DNA of 64,000 bases, taken from positions 180,559 through 244,558 of the forward strand of contig CAJNDS010000302.1 of the NCBI GenBank assembly GCA_905221605.1, written 5' to 3'. The notes under the pieces are model-generated. The model had not been told where the DNA came from. It saw nothing but the letters and a program-made list of their open reading frames with translations, and did not search any database. This document shows, in pieces, positions 1 to 10,698 of this stretch (position 1 is its first letter; each line of letters begins with the position of its first letter). Source of the DNA: Symbiodinium natans. Lineage: Eukaryota > Sar > Dinophyceae > Suessiales > Symbiodiniaceae. Both the position numbers and the translations under genes were made by a program.

Positions 1-1610
1 CACACGTGTGTCCGTCCTAGCGGATGATGGCAACCGCCGGCCCCGGCGCGACAAAAACAAGCACCGTCCAAGGCGCCGATTTGCAATTGTTTGTTGCTTG
101 CACTTGATTTTCGGCGTGATAGTAGCATGAGTACCATGTAGTAGGAGAATGACAATGATTCCTGTGGGAGATAATAATAAGGATGAAATAAGGATGAAAC
201 ACGGGTGACATACGGTGCAATCACATAAGGGTCGCGTGAGGGAAAGAAGGGCGACGTAAGGGTCGTAAGGCTCCATCAACACAACACGCCGAAGCAACCC
301 GACACACTGAACTTGCACATGGGTTTCGGGTTTCGGCCTTGGAGAGCTGGCTGCCAGGTGAATCGGTTCCCCAGCTCAGAAGCAGATGCTCCTTGTTGTC
401 AGATCCGTCGTGGCCTCGGTATTGGTGATTCAGCCACTGCATTGCCACAACCGTGTTCTCTGAACGATTGCAGCAGACTTGGGGACCCTGCCCGCAGCAT
501 TTCACGGCCAAGCTGTTGAGCCTGGGGTTGTGCTCAGTTCTAATTATTACGTGTGGCACATCATTGGCAGAAACACATTAGAAGTAGTTCTCACAAATGC
601 CATGGGCCTGCGTGAGATGCGGGGAGGGCACCTATCGCCGGGACAAGCTGTGTCAAGCAAGCAGAGGCACGCGCAGAGGATTCAACAACAAAAAAATCCC
701 TGCGACCAGAGTGAAGACAAAGAGGCGACTGGAGCCGAAAGAAACGATTTGGGGTCATGAGCAGCCCAACTCCAAGGATGACAAGGCGAAGACGAAGAAA
801 ACGGAACCGACGAATGTGAACCAGGACGAGGCCGCCGAGACTGAGAAGGACCCAGCCGAGCAGGACCATGCCCAGAACGAGGGGGCAAATGTGAGCCACG
901 TTCTTAGCAACTTCAACTCGGTTCTTGCATTCGCATTCTTTAGCTTGCGGACCTCCATTGTTGTGTTTTCCTCAGGGCCCAGCGAAGTTTGCTACGTGGA
1001 TGTCGAAGAGCATCCATGGGTGCAGGAGGTGCTACGGACGTCACTCGGTACTGGTATGAAATAAAAGAGTAGAAGTACGGTCGCGTTGGAATGTCATTCA
1101 CCCACCCAAGGTTCCGACAGCTTCGCCAAGAGTACCAGGGCAATCTTGTGCAGATGCAAGAGCAAGAGGACACCATTCAGGCCCTGGAACGAGACTCGCT
1201 TGCAGGAATGTTCGTTTCTTGACACTAAACAGTGGGTCTGTGCGCGGACTAGAACTTGCTCTGTGCCCACGTGTCCAGGAATCGTGGCCCGAGCACGACG
1301 GCAGGGCTTTGTCTTGTGAAGCACGACGAAAAATTCAGGAGACGTTGCTTGGTCGTGTCTTCTTGGGGTATATGCTGCAGATGTCTTAGGCCGCACTGCG
1401 AAATGAAAAAAGGCGCGAAACGCCCAGCACATCAGCATGACCACGACAATGCATTGTCTTTCCCCTTTGCTGATGCTAAGGTCCTGACTCGAACCAGAAG
1501 ATGAACACCGCCAGCATTGCAGCCATGAGCTCCTCGACCTCTTCTTACATCTCAGACCCTCAACGTGTTAAAAGTTGCGACCTGAATTTCGGTTAATTTT
1601 CGAAGAGTGA
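1..1610. other. No supported gene
   Basis: Mixed-composition sequence with only short, uncharacterisable open frames. A plus-strand frame at 597-1064 encodes a Lys/Glu-rich stretch followed by a hydrophobic segment, but I see no domain, no convincing splice context and no codon pattern that sets it apart from the other frames. I leave it unannotated. Confidence 0.5.
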
Positions 1611-1690
1611 TTTAGGGTTTAGGGTATATTTTAAGGGTTTAGGGTTTCGGGTTTCGGATTTAGGGTTTGGGGTTTAGGGTTTAGGGTGTA
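1611..1690 (+). repeat. Degenerate TTTAGGG telomere-like array
   Basis: About eight TTTAGGG-type units with variants such as TTTCGGG and TTTGGGG. TTTAGGG is the plant-type telomere repeat that dinoflagellates also use. The array is short, degenerate and internal, so it is an interstitial repeat and not a chromosome end. Confidence 0.9.
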
Positions 1691-1719
1691 GATTCTCACA
1701 GATTTAATTGAAAAAAACA

Positions 1720-2600
1720 CAGAATGCAGCAGGTTGCGACCTCTGCCGTCAAATTCCGATGACTCACGCATTATAGTATATATATATATATGCAGAAACA
1801 TAGATCGCAACCGGTTGCGGCCTGCGGCTTCTGACAAATTCCAAACTCAAAGGTACATTCTAGAGGCTTCATGGTAAATCGCAGATCGCAACCGGTTGCG
1901 AACTGCAGCTGTGGCAAATATCTAGCGAGCTCCCCTAACAATTTGTGCCGAACGAATTAGAATCAGGTTTCCATCGTGGTGCCTCCATTTGCCTGGAACT
2001 CGCTTCTGCAGCACCAACCTGACATGACTTTAAATTTATCAAGCCGCGGTGCACAAGCAACAGATCGCAACCGGTCGTGTCTGATATCACTTCAGCAGAT
2101 GCACGCCCTGAGAGAAAACCTGGAATGAGATTCAGTGTCATTGCCACAGCTACAGGTCGCAACCGGTTGCGATCTGTGTTTTCGCAGCATCTAGAAGGGT
2201 ACTTTGCGTTTGTGGCTTGGGAGAAGCTACGGGTCGCAACCGGTTGCGATCTATGCTTTTGCATATATAATTAATGTAATGCGCAAGAGTCATTGGAATT
2301 TGTGTTTGGGGGAGGGTACAGGTCGCAACCTGTTGCGTTCTGTGTTTTTTTAATTAAATTTGTCATAAATACTACGGCAATCATCGAGATTTGAGCGAAA
2401 TTCCGGTCGCAACTGTGTCTAGCGAGCTTCCCTAAAAGCTTGTGCCGAAACAAACAGAACCAGATCTCCATTCCATGGTTTTCTGACGAGCCTCCGTCTA
2501 CCTGGAACACGGTTCGGCACCAGACCACCAACCTAAGATGTCTTTATCAAGCCGCAATGCACAAACAACAGATCGCAACCGGTCGCGTCTCATCATTGAG
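1720..2600. repeat. Dispersed palindrome CGCAACCGGTTGCG within a diverged ~500-bp duplication
   Basis: Perfect copies of the 14-bp palindrome CGCAACCGGTTGCG lie at 1806-1819, 1887-1900, 2158-2171 and 2235-2248. Half or mutated copies lie near 1730, 2065, 2322, 2405 and 2573. Two larger blocks recur about 500 bp apart: 1922-1952 resembles 2418-2449, and 2035-2082 resembles 2543-2590. The region is therefore a diverged tandem duplication carrying a repeated dyad. I do not recognise a function; a protein-binding dyad or a mobile repeat end are both possible. Confidence 0.8.
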
Positions 2601-2799
2601 GAGCTACAGCTGCCTTTAAGGCCAATGACTAACACCCGAAACCAAGCCAAAACGAATGCCGTTATTTTTGCTTTAGCAACACAATCTGTCTCAGTCAGCC
2701 CAGGGACGTGCTCAGGATGATCGCCGCCACAGCTGCAGTCGGATTGGGTCACACATCGCAAAATCATTGTCCGAATCACCGACGTAGTTACAATTTAAC

Positions 2800-2870
2800 T
2801 ACACAGCCTAGCTACATGTGGAAGTTAATTACAAAGCCTAGCTACAGGTGGAAGTAGAAGTTTGCATTAG
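2800..2870. repeat. Short tandem duplication (CCTAGCTACA...)
   Basis: The string CCTAGCTACATGTGGAAGT is followed about 30 bp later by CCTAGCTACAGGTGGAAGT. It is a two-copy local duplication in AT-rich, gene-free sequence. Confidence 0.6.
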
Positions 2871-3737
2871 CTAGTTAGGGTAATCTTGTTCCTAAAACTG
2901 TATCTAGCAGCTAGCTGCATTGAACCTTTTGCTGCCAATGAATGTTCAGAAGAACCAAATGTTGCTCAAAGCATTGAACTTTTCGCGAAAGCGAATACTA
3001 CTTTGTTCATGTGCAGTCAGTGTTTGGACATAATCCGGAAGTTTAGTTCAAGGCACTTAGAACACGCTATGCCCCTTTCTGAGGCTGCCCCCTTCCTCAA
3101 TCATTTCGAGCTTTATAATTTTTGCCGCCGGAATTTCTAGGAAGTAAGTGCAATTTCAGGGTCTTTTTTTGCCACAAAATGTGGGTTCTCTGATGTAAAA
3201 AGAACTTCCCAATTGGTTTTTTTTGCCGAGAAAGCTGGAGTCTAAAGAGGGATGAGGTGTTGTTTTTGGCCACAATTGTCCATGACTTTTGAACAACATC
3301 CCCCCCTCTTAAATCCCGCTAAGACAACGCCCATCGTGTGATGAAAGCCCCGGGCTCTTCTCAGCAAGTAAGGGCTTTAAGGGCTGTGTGTGATTACTAC
3401 TGTCCATCGTGCTGCCTTTTTTACCCAAGCTCAAGAAGCATAAAGGTGAAGATGCCAGCAATAGCCAAGGATCGCACATGTCTACATCACCCTGAATTAG
3501 CATCCTTAGAACCATAATAAAAAACAATGTTCAACATTCCCCTTGGGTTTGCAAGGAATAAACACACAAAAAAACCTAAGGAGACTATGGATGTGGTGGC
3601 AAGGGCCTGAGGTGGTGCTGCCACACAGCATGCCAGGTCGAAAGATTGCACCGCGAAGGCCACGAGAGAAGGCCTGGCTCAGTCGCATCAGCCGCTCTTT
3701 TAGCTGCGAGAACCCCAAAGCCCTCCTAAGCCCTAGG
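2870..3737. other. Gene-free stretch
   Basis: AT-rich sequence with only short frames. I see no motif, tRNA-like fold or repeat family here. Confidence 0.4.
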
Positions 3738-3788
3738 GCCCCAAACCCTAAACCCTATACTCCTAAACCCTAAACCCTAAACCCTAAA
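3738..3788 (-). repeat. CCCTAAA telomere-like array
   Basis: Five to six CCCTAAA units (TTTAGGG on the minus strand) with minor variants. Confidence 0.88.
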
Positions 3789-5725
3789 AGCCCTGGCATT
3801 CCCGCGAGCTCAAGGCAAAAGCCAAGGGACGGCTCGCACGAAACTTTCTGCGGCCAACTTGCTCAAGACGTATCCGTTCTGCACCTCCTGTGCCCAACTT
3901 AAGGTTGATATAGGGTTCAGGGCTTATAGTTTGTAGATGTGGGGGCCCGTAGTATCTCATAGGTTTTTGGTACCCTAAAACAAAGATATACAAGCATCCA
4001 ATCCAGCGAGGCGCCGTAGGTGTCTGGATAGCAAAAGCAGGTGAACCATGCACCCCTTACTTGGCATTTGGCATTTCTTGCTTGAAATGGGTACCCCCTC
4101 TAGCCCAGAGCTGTCCGGGGGCGGATGGTGCAGAGACAAGAGGGCCCCAAGGAGTTCAGCAAAGTTGAGACCCAGATAGAGGTGACCACCATGAACAAGG
4201 AGGCGTGGCCTAGGTTGCTTTGGGGATTGACCTAAACTTTGCAAATTCAAACCCAGGGCTTGACCCTTTTTTGGGCTTCCCGGGGGTTAGCGTAACTCCC
4301 GAACGCGTGCCTTTAGGGCGTTTAGGTTTAGCGCGAGTCCAGAACATTCAGGCAGCATCAGTGTTTGAGGTGTAGTATGTAGGGCCAAGGTTTTAAACAG
4401 GAATATACCTTAAACTCAACGATTATGTAGCTCGTTTAATTATGATTACGTCCAGATATACTGGGGTATTACTTAGTCAAGGGGCATTGGATCTCTCGGC
4501 ATACAACCCTTACACGTCTACACGAGGTCCAAATAACCTTGCTGAGGCCGATTCAAGCACGAAATCAACAGAACACCTAAGACCCCACAAAAAAGGCTCA
4601 AACGCAGAAACACCCACAACCATCCGAATCCTGCCTGAGCCCCCCAAGCCCTAAAACCACCAGAAACGAAACCACAAGCCTGCAACGACCAAGCCGACAG
4701 CCACCCTGAGCGTCCATGGGAAAACTAAACCCGTTTTAACTAGCTTGTCACAGTTTGTCTCGGGAAGCTAGGAGACACGAATTTCACAAAGTTAAACCTT
4801 TTTGTTGGTACCACAGCCCCTTCAAGCCTTGCGATCTTTGAGCCCGTCTTCGCCAGAAGCCACAGAAATTGTGGAGATATGGAACAGAGGCACACCTTCA
4901 ATCTCAGGGTGTGGGCCTTTAAAAAGGGGACCCTATATATAGCCCCTTATGTCATATACCCTATAGAACCCAAGGGCCCATGTGTCAGAACCCTTTAGAG
5001 AAGGTAAGGGACCATATTAAGGGCCCATGAAATTTCCCTAATAGGCCTTCGATTCAAGGAGAGGCGGAGGCTCGGAACCGTCAGGGGAAGTCCTGGGACC
5101 ACTCATAATTTGCATGATGCGTGCATGCAGAGGGCAAAGAAAGCACCTCTTAAAATGAACGAGAATGCCGGTCGCTCAAAGGGCGTCGCTAATATGGACT
5201 TATTGACTTGTGGATGTGATCCTGTCGTGGTGCGACGTTGCTCACTCACTCGTGTCTGGGGCAGTTGCCCAGTATGGGCTCCAAAAAATCAGTACCCCGC
5301 AAAATCCCTATGCAATATTTTTTGTGGACAACCCAACCTCATTCAATAGGCCCCCTACTTTGTACTACGCGGAGGAACATGGCACGCATGAGGAGACCGC
5401 CCGCGAAAAAGGCCTCGCTGCATGGCAACTTGGACCATCTGCCACGTGCCGACAACATTGGCCGGTCCTGGGAATGGAACAGTCTGCAGCAAGGGCACAT
5501 TTTTTTATGAACAGATGTCTGGGGACGACATATGAACAACGACTTTAGCGAAGCGTTTAGGGAAGCCCTAAACCCTTTTGCTTCCGGGCTGTTGCAGTGG
5601 CAGCCAGGCCACAGTTCTCACTCCAGCGGTTGTGTGAAAAACCGTGAAACTCATCCACGAACGACTTGGACTTCATGCATGATGGCCCTAGACCCTCATC
5701 GCCACCACCCACCCCCCTCGGTACA
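3789..5725. other. Gene-free stretch
   Basis: Only short overlapping frames with no recognisable product. 4911-5050 contains repeated AGGGGACC and GGGCCCATG strings typical of a decayed foldback element, but I could not define its ends. Confidence 0.4.
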
Positions 5726-5792
5726 GACCCTAAACCCTATAAACCCTAAAGCGTAAACCCTAATCCCTAAACCCTAAACCCTAATCCCTAAA
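5726..5792 (-). repeat. CCCTAAA array, left member of a convergent pair
   Basis: About eight CCCTAAA/CCCTAAT units. A 122-bp unique block (5793-5914) separates it from the oppositely oriented array at 5915-5950, so the two arrays could pair as a stem. Confidence 0.88.
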
Positions 5793-5914
5793 TTCTGCAA
5801 CTTTTAACCCAAAGCCAACATCGTCGTCGCGGCTCGGAGTTGCCTGTAGTTTAGGGCCCAGTTCACCACGGCCGCCGTGTGGAAAATGCCATCCTTGGCT
5901 CGGTGGTGATGTAG

Positions 5915-5950
5915 AGTTTAGGGTTTAGGGTTTAGGATTTAGGGGTTGGG
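5915..5950 (+). repeat. TTTAGGG array, right member of a convergent pair
   Basis: Four to five TTTAGGG units in the orientation opposite to 5726-5792. It also lies about 600 bp beyond the last recognisable part of the LINE-like element, in the direction of that element's 3' end. Confidence 0.88.
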
Positions 5951-6553
5951 GTGGAGCTGGGTCGACTTAGCTCCTCGGGCTCTCTGGACCTATCCAGTTT
6001 GACCCCCCAAAACACCCTCGAACCATGCCCCCGCCCCTTGCGCAAACTCGGAACGAACCAACTGTATAAAAGCTCATCGAACCCTAAACCCCTTTTTTTA
6101 AGACTGGAACTGAGGCCAGGGCAGCATCCATCCATCCAGCTTGTTGCCAGATCAACAGAACTCAACATGACTGAAGTAAGGTCATCGAAAGGTTCCAAAC
6201 GCAAAACGCATGATTTGTGGCAGCCAATCATCAGGAAAGGCTTCCACCTCCAAGACTACTCTGAAGGAATCATAGAAACTCAGAGCGGCAGGCAAGATCT
6301 GAGGCAGCACTACCTGCACATCAGAGTCCAACATCAGCAGCTGGAGCATCACAGGGTGAAGCTGCAGCATTCTCCTTCGGAGAAAAACTCCTGAACAGCG
6401 CAGCCAACATCCTGCACCGGAGAGCACGACAGTGGCAGAGTCATGGCGCCTTCTTCCCGATCACACCAAACAGCATACCAGTACTTTCAACTTGCAGCAG
6501 GAATATACTCCAGAGCCACTGCACTTCACATCTCAAGCATTGCTTCAGGTCTT

Positions 6554-7033
6554 CTATCGAGTTTGCCGCTGAAAACACGCAGGGGGCACATATACCAGAG
6601 CCGCAAACCGCGGGCCCATCGATCTCCAACCGTCACGGTCACTCGCCTTATCAGCCAGGTCTACAGCATTAGCAGGCCAGAGGCATGCAACTTGTCTGTG
6701 CAGCCATCGGGCCAGAACCCGGTTAGGCTGGTTTCTGCATACGAAGGTGACCCTGCAACCCACTTTGGAAAAACCGAAGCACGACCCCACTCGGTGTACA
6801 TGTCCCCAAAAGTTCCACAGGCGCAGCAACCAGGCTCGAACCCATGAGTGTTGCGGTCTCACGCTAAGCACATTCAGTAGAGCTCGGCGTCGCACTCTGT
6901 GCAAAATCATTGCAGTCTCTTGGGGCAAGTCTGCTGGCGGGTACAAATGGCAGACAAAGACAAGGAGACATACCTGGAGTTTCTGTATACACTGTATAAA
7001 TTGCTGAGTCGGGGTAACCAAGCCATGAACCAC
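6554..7033 (-). pseudogene. LINE C-terminal tail
   Basis: This minus-strand frame contains RPQHSWVRAWLLRLWNFWGH and, later, DLADKASDRDGWRSMGPRFA. The Trp/Arg-rich 'W-x-RLW-x(2)-GH' arrangement and a late 'DRDGWR' segment are typical of the tail after the RT in this class of LINE. It lies in a frame different from the RT core (the stretch 6907-7290 bridges them in a third frame), consistent with decay. Confidence 0.6.
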
Positions 7034-7073
7034 AAAAATTTGGCAGCAACATACCTGTCCAAGAGTTTCATGG

Positions 7074-8469
7074 CTAGCTCATGGCCAATCCAATGGCAGC
7101 GTCGAAACAAATGATTGTGAGTCTCAATTGTGGCAAAGACCGTGTTTTGTGCACTCTGACACAGATGACGGTGGTGGTCTTCATCCCCGCATCCGTGGGT
7201 GAGTGTTTTCTTAAGGTAGACACAGGAAGTGCCCCAGGTACACTGCCACAGAGGGTGATTCGGCGGTAGAATGCTGCTGGCCTCTTGCAATATCGGACTG
7301 ACTGAATCACTTGTGTCTTCTCCAGGCCCAATCGGAGCCCCGCATCAGCTAAGGCTTCCTCAAAGACAGGCCAAAGCTTAAGGACGCCCCACCAACTGGA
7401 AGCATTGAGGAGCATATCATCCACGAAAAGCCAGGCTGGGGAAGCATGCAGAGACTGTACCCCCATGTCAGCCCGATTTGATCTTGCATGATAACTCCAA
7501 GCACATGACGAAAGACAAAAGCGCTGTGAGAGCCTCCTTGCATGACCCCAGTGTTGCCTTCTATTTCCCACTTCTCACCGCTGAACTGAAAGAACATTCT
7601 GGGAAAAACCACCATCTCCATAAGCCTCACCGTTTCAGCCAAGCCTTCAGTGGGAGCCAAGGTAAGGAAATGCCGCGCCAATTTCTGGTACGAAATAGAG
7701 TCGAAAGCTTGGGCAATGGGGCAATATCCATGGATATCCATATTGCGGGATTACCAGAAAGAGACTCAGCCGCCACACCAAGCATTGCCTGAGCCAGGGC
7801 CTCAAGCACCTGTCCTCCAGGCAATCCCCCGTGCTGACATTGTGGAAGATGCATCGCTCGCTGAAGCCGCTTGGTCAGCAACTTGCAATATAATTTGGAC
7901 ACACTCTCCAACAATGAAATTGGTCGAAACTGCGACGATTTGAGCACATCTCTGACTTTGGGGATGAGAACGATGAAAGACTCCTGCATGGCATCAATCT
8001 GTACTCCCTGCAACAAGAGCCCGCTGACAAAATCCAGCAGAACGTGCCTACCCTGTTCATGCTCAGCGAGGGCAAGGAGAAACTCATTGCTCAACCCCGA
8101 ACACCCAGAGGTCTTGTTCATACGAAGCGAAGTCGTAGCATCTACAAGATCCGGCTCCGTGAAGGGCACGGCAACATCCCCTTTAGCATATGCCTCGCCA
8201 AAAAGAAGAAGCTCAAACTCGTCAACCTGCTCCGGCTGCCAGTCTTTGCGAAACACAGCCCGAAAATGATGTCGAATTTGCTCTGCCGCTTTGCCGGGAT
8301 TGCCCGCATTTGCATACAGTTTATCATACCGCAACCCTGGCACGATCGACCTGCCACTTGCCACATCGGCCTCTTCTGTGCTTGAATTTGGGCTTGCTGG
8401 GGGTAGAAATTCGAATAGGAGCATCAAGACTAACCAAATGGTGATCAGTGCCAACCTCTTCGCGGGCAT
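7074..8469 (-). pseudogene. LINE reverse transcriptase, split over three frames
   Basis: The first part (8469 to about 7715) carries RT fingers sequence: SGLSNEFL, FIVLIPK and FRPISLLESVSKLY. The second part (about 7741-7500, shifted frame) carries AQAFDSISYQKL (motif A, with the catalytic Asp) and GNTGVMQGGSHSAFVF (motif B). The third part (7571-7074) carries WLFVDDMLLNAS, the F-x-DD form of the catalytic motif C. Together these are the polymerase core of a non-LTR element. Two frameshifts inside the core make the copy inactive. A duplicated-looking insertion sits just before motif A. Confidence 0.85.
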
Positions 8470-9466
8470 TCGGCACTATCCTAGCTTTCCAGGACAGCTC
8501 AGGATCAAGAAGGCCTTCTGCGTGTTCAGGGCTGCCGAAAAAACAGTCATACTCCCGTTGTCCCCGGGGCCCAATCCAGGTGTCTTGACTGGAGTTCATC
8601 ATGACATAACCGTGGGCTGCAAAAACTGCCTTTAATAGGGTCACTCTGGCGTCATGTCTAACGGCTTGGACCTTAAAGTCCCCACCAAAAACCACATGTA
8701 AACCACGTTGTTGTCGAATAAAAACCTCAATCTCATTAAGGGTCTCCTCGAATTCATGTTCGCAATCATCGTGATGTGGACAGTGTAAAGTACAGAACCA
8801 CATTGTGCCCCCAAACTTCGTGCTAGTCTTCACACCAGCTACTCTGCTGCCAACAAAAGTGTCCAGAATTACGGGACATGTAATCTTGTCGATCAGAATC
8901 ATCAGGCTAAGATGTGACTGCATGTTTGGAAAAAGGAAAACATGATAATCGCTGTATGCTGGGATTTCACTGGGCAGGTCAATGCGATGATATTCATCAT
9001 GCTCATAGAGCTGTCCATGAGCACCCACCTCCTGAACACCCAGAAAATCAAAAGCTGCATTTCCGAATTGAAGCCACTCGCCGAGGTCATGCACACTCTT
9101 ACCTCTAATATTGAAGGTGCCATGGGAGAATCTTGCAGTGTCCCTGGAGGGTATGAAACAGCTATCGGCAAGTGTCAACTGTCAGTTCTTCAAAGCGCGT
9201 GTGACTTCCTCGAGCCCGATTTCAAGCAGGTTCATCCAGCGCCTCTTCGGTGTCTTGTTGGCTCCCATCCAGATATGTCCACCAAGTCCTCCATTGGCCA
9301 GCATCTTCTTGTCATGCCGTGCATGGAGAGCCCAGAACCGAGCACGTGCTGCTTCATAGAGGAGGGCCTTAAGGTAAAGGTGGGCAATCTCAGCTCGGGG
9401 ACCATATACCACCGTTCGCTCCACTATGTCTCCCAGCAATGCAGCGAAAGACTCATCTTGAAGCAC
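8324..9466 (-). pseudogene. LINE apurinic-type endonuclease (EEP fold) segment
   Basis: One frame runs from 9466 to 8324 with a single stop at 9182-9184. The 284 codons after the stop show endonuclease-exonuclease-phosphatase motifs in order: FNIRG (metal-binding Asn, near residue 23), GVQEV (catalytic Glu, near 50), FGGDF (near 178) and GTDHHLVSLD (the C-terminal Asp-His pair, near 250). In LINEs this domain nicks target DNA to prime reverse transcription. GGDF is followed by Lys where GDFN is usual. The segment before the stop, with a WALHARHDK stretch, may be the linker to ORF1. The RT follows in a different frame from about 8385. Confidence 0.82.
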
Positions 9467-9498
9467 CTGAGCTCGCTTACTTTCTTGCTTCCATCCAC

Positions 9499-9873
9499 CT
9501 AGGATGATGTGACAGAAATCCGTGTCGTTGGCAGGCTCAACCGTACTAGAGGATGATGTCTTCGCATCGCTCCTTCTGTCAACAGGAGGGGGGACAGCAT
9601 TGAACGAAGTGCCCGCAACTCCTTTCTGCTTCTCTCTGATTTCTTGGACCTCTCCAGCTTTTGGACCTGCTCCTGTAGCATGTCTACTCTTTCCTGGCCA
9701 GCTTCCAACTTGGCAACTCTGTCACTCATCGAAAGTTGACTGACAAGAAGATGCTCCATTCTAGATGCCCATGCAGGTTGTTCCCCAGGACTGAGAGCAA
9801 GCCGGGCCCTTTTAGGGCTGCCATCCTCGTCTTCACTAGGAACTTCCACATCGATGGGCTGTAGCGCTTCCAT
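9499..9873 (-). pseudogene. LINE ORF1-like N-terminal frame
   Basis: This 124-codon frame starts at an ATG (9873) directly after the spliced-leader relict. It begins with an acidic segment followed by a basic patch (KRARLALSP), then a Leu/Val/Glu-rich stretch (about residues 40-85) with the heptad-like spacing of a coiled coil. That architecture is usual for LINE ORF1 or N-terminal leader proteins, but there is no sequence-specific motif. The frame is lost near 9500, and the next homologous-looking segment (9182-9466) is in another frame, so I treat it as part of the broken element. Confidence 0.5.
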
Positions 9874-9913
9874 CGCTCAATCTACAGGGAACCCGAACTC
9901 CTCAATCCAAGAC

Positions 9914-9928
9914 CTTGAGCCAAAATGA
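9914..9928 (-). other. Relict dinoflagellate spliced-leader 3' end
   Basis: The minus strand reads TCATTTTGGCTCAAG, whose last 14 bases equal the 3' end of the conserved dinoflagellate spliced leader (ending CATTTTGGCTCAAG). It sits 40 bases upstream of the ATG of the LINE ORF1-like frame (9873), where a trans-spliced leader would be in an mRNA. Just upstream, GGCTCAA (9931-9937) may be the tail of a second, older leader. This implies that the copy derives from a trans-spliced, reverse-transcribed message. Confidence 0.7.
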
Positions 9929-9940
9929 CCATTGAGCCGT

Positions 9941-9986
9941 AACCCTAAACCCTATAACCCTAAACGCCCTAAACCCCTAAACCCTA
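9941..9986 (-). repeat. CCCTAAA array, left member of a convergent pair
   Basis: Five to six CCCTAAA-type units beginning 13 bp beyond the spliced-leader relict of the LINE. A 143-bp unique block separates it from a TTTAGGG array at 10130-10229. Confidence 0.88.
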
Positions 9987-10129
9987 CAATTTCAGTCATG
10001 CAACGAAGCGTTTCCCTTCGAGCTCGGCATAAAGCGATGCCTGTGACACGTCACCCACCACTTGCCTTGGGCACAGGACCATTTGGCGATCAACAACTGC
10101 ACACATTGAAGCGCTGCTGGTCGAAAAGG

Positions 10130-10229
10130 CTAGGGTTTAGGGTTTAGGGTTCAGGGTTCAGGGTGTAGGGTTTAGGGTCTAGGGTCTAGGGTTTAGGATT
10201 TTTTTTCCGGGGTTTGGGGTTTAGGGTTC
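10130..10229 (+). repeat. TTTAGGG array, right member of a convergent pair
   Basis: About twelve TTTAGGG-type units with TTCAGGG, TCTAGGG and TTTGGGG variants, facing the array at 9941-9986. Confidence 0.9.
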
Positions 10230-10665
10230 ATGGCCGTCCTGAAGTGCCGCAATCTCGTTGCATGGTCGAGGCGCTCCACCGACGTGGGCAGCTCAGCGTC
10301 GCGCTTGCGCACGAGGGCCTTATGGTCCCTTTGGTGGCCACATGGAACCACGGAAAATGGGATTATAGAATTACCCGAAACCCTAAACCGTATAAGCTAG
10401 ACTAATTATGGACTGCAGTACCATAAATCTTTCGGGTGTATTTGGCCTCTCAAGCTTGGTCCCAAGGGTCAGGGCAAGCCCTGAATCTTAGAGTCAACGA
10501 GTTCCGTCCCTGGCCGTCTTGTTTGGCTGTTGCGCAACAAGGCACACAAATGGCCGGACCTGTGTCGGCCCTTAGCCCTTTTGAACCAGGAGCTGGTACT
10601 CATGCCTGGAAGCAACTCACGAGCAGAGGCTTCAGCCCTGAACCCGTCTTGAACCCAGACTCCTG
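10230..10665. other. Gene-free stretch
   Basis: Unique sequence with no recognisable coding potential and a single short CCCTAAA remnant near 10378-10388. Confidence 0.4.
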
Positions 10666-10698
10666 AACCCTAAACCCTAGCCCTAACCCTAAACCCTA
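10666..10698 (-). repeat. CCCTAAA array at the insertion point of the copia element
   Basis: Four to five CCCTAAA/CCCTAACC units ending in CCCTA at 10694-10698, directly against the LTR edge. Together with CCCTA at 20622-20626 this forms the probable 5-bp target duplication. Confidence 0.85.

Larger units (their letters stand above)
6554..9928 (-). mobile_element. LINE-like non-LTR retrotransposon, frame-broken copy
   Basis: Read on the minus strand, the order is spliced-leader relict (9914-9928), ORF1-like frame (9499-9873), APE-type endonuclease (8324-9466), reverse transcriptase (7074-8469) and a C-terminal tail (6554-7033). That is the order expected of a LINE of the L1/APE class. Coding continuity is lost by at least five frame changes and a stop, so this copy is dead. 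The 3' boundary is not clear; I stop at the last recognisable coding sequence, though untranslated sequence probably continues toward 5950. Telomere-like arrays lie near both ends. Confidence 0.85.

Noticed and set aside
597-1064. 155-codon plus-strand frame with a Lys/Glu-rich region and a hydrophobic segment
   Set aside because: No recognisable motif, no splice context, and opposite-strand frames of similar length overlap it.
1720-2600. CRISPR-like array
   Set aside because: Repeats are 14-bp dyads with irregular spacing and partial copies, with no repeat-spacer regularity and a clearly eukaryotic context.
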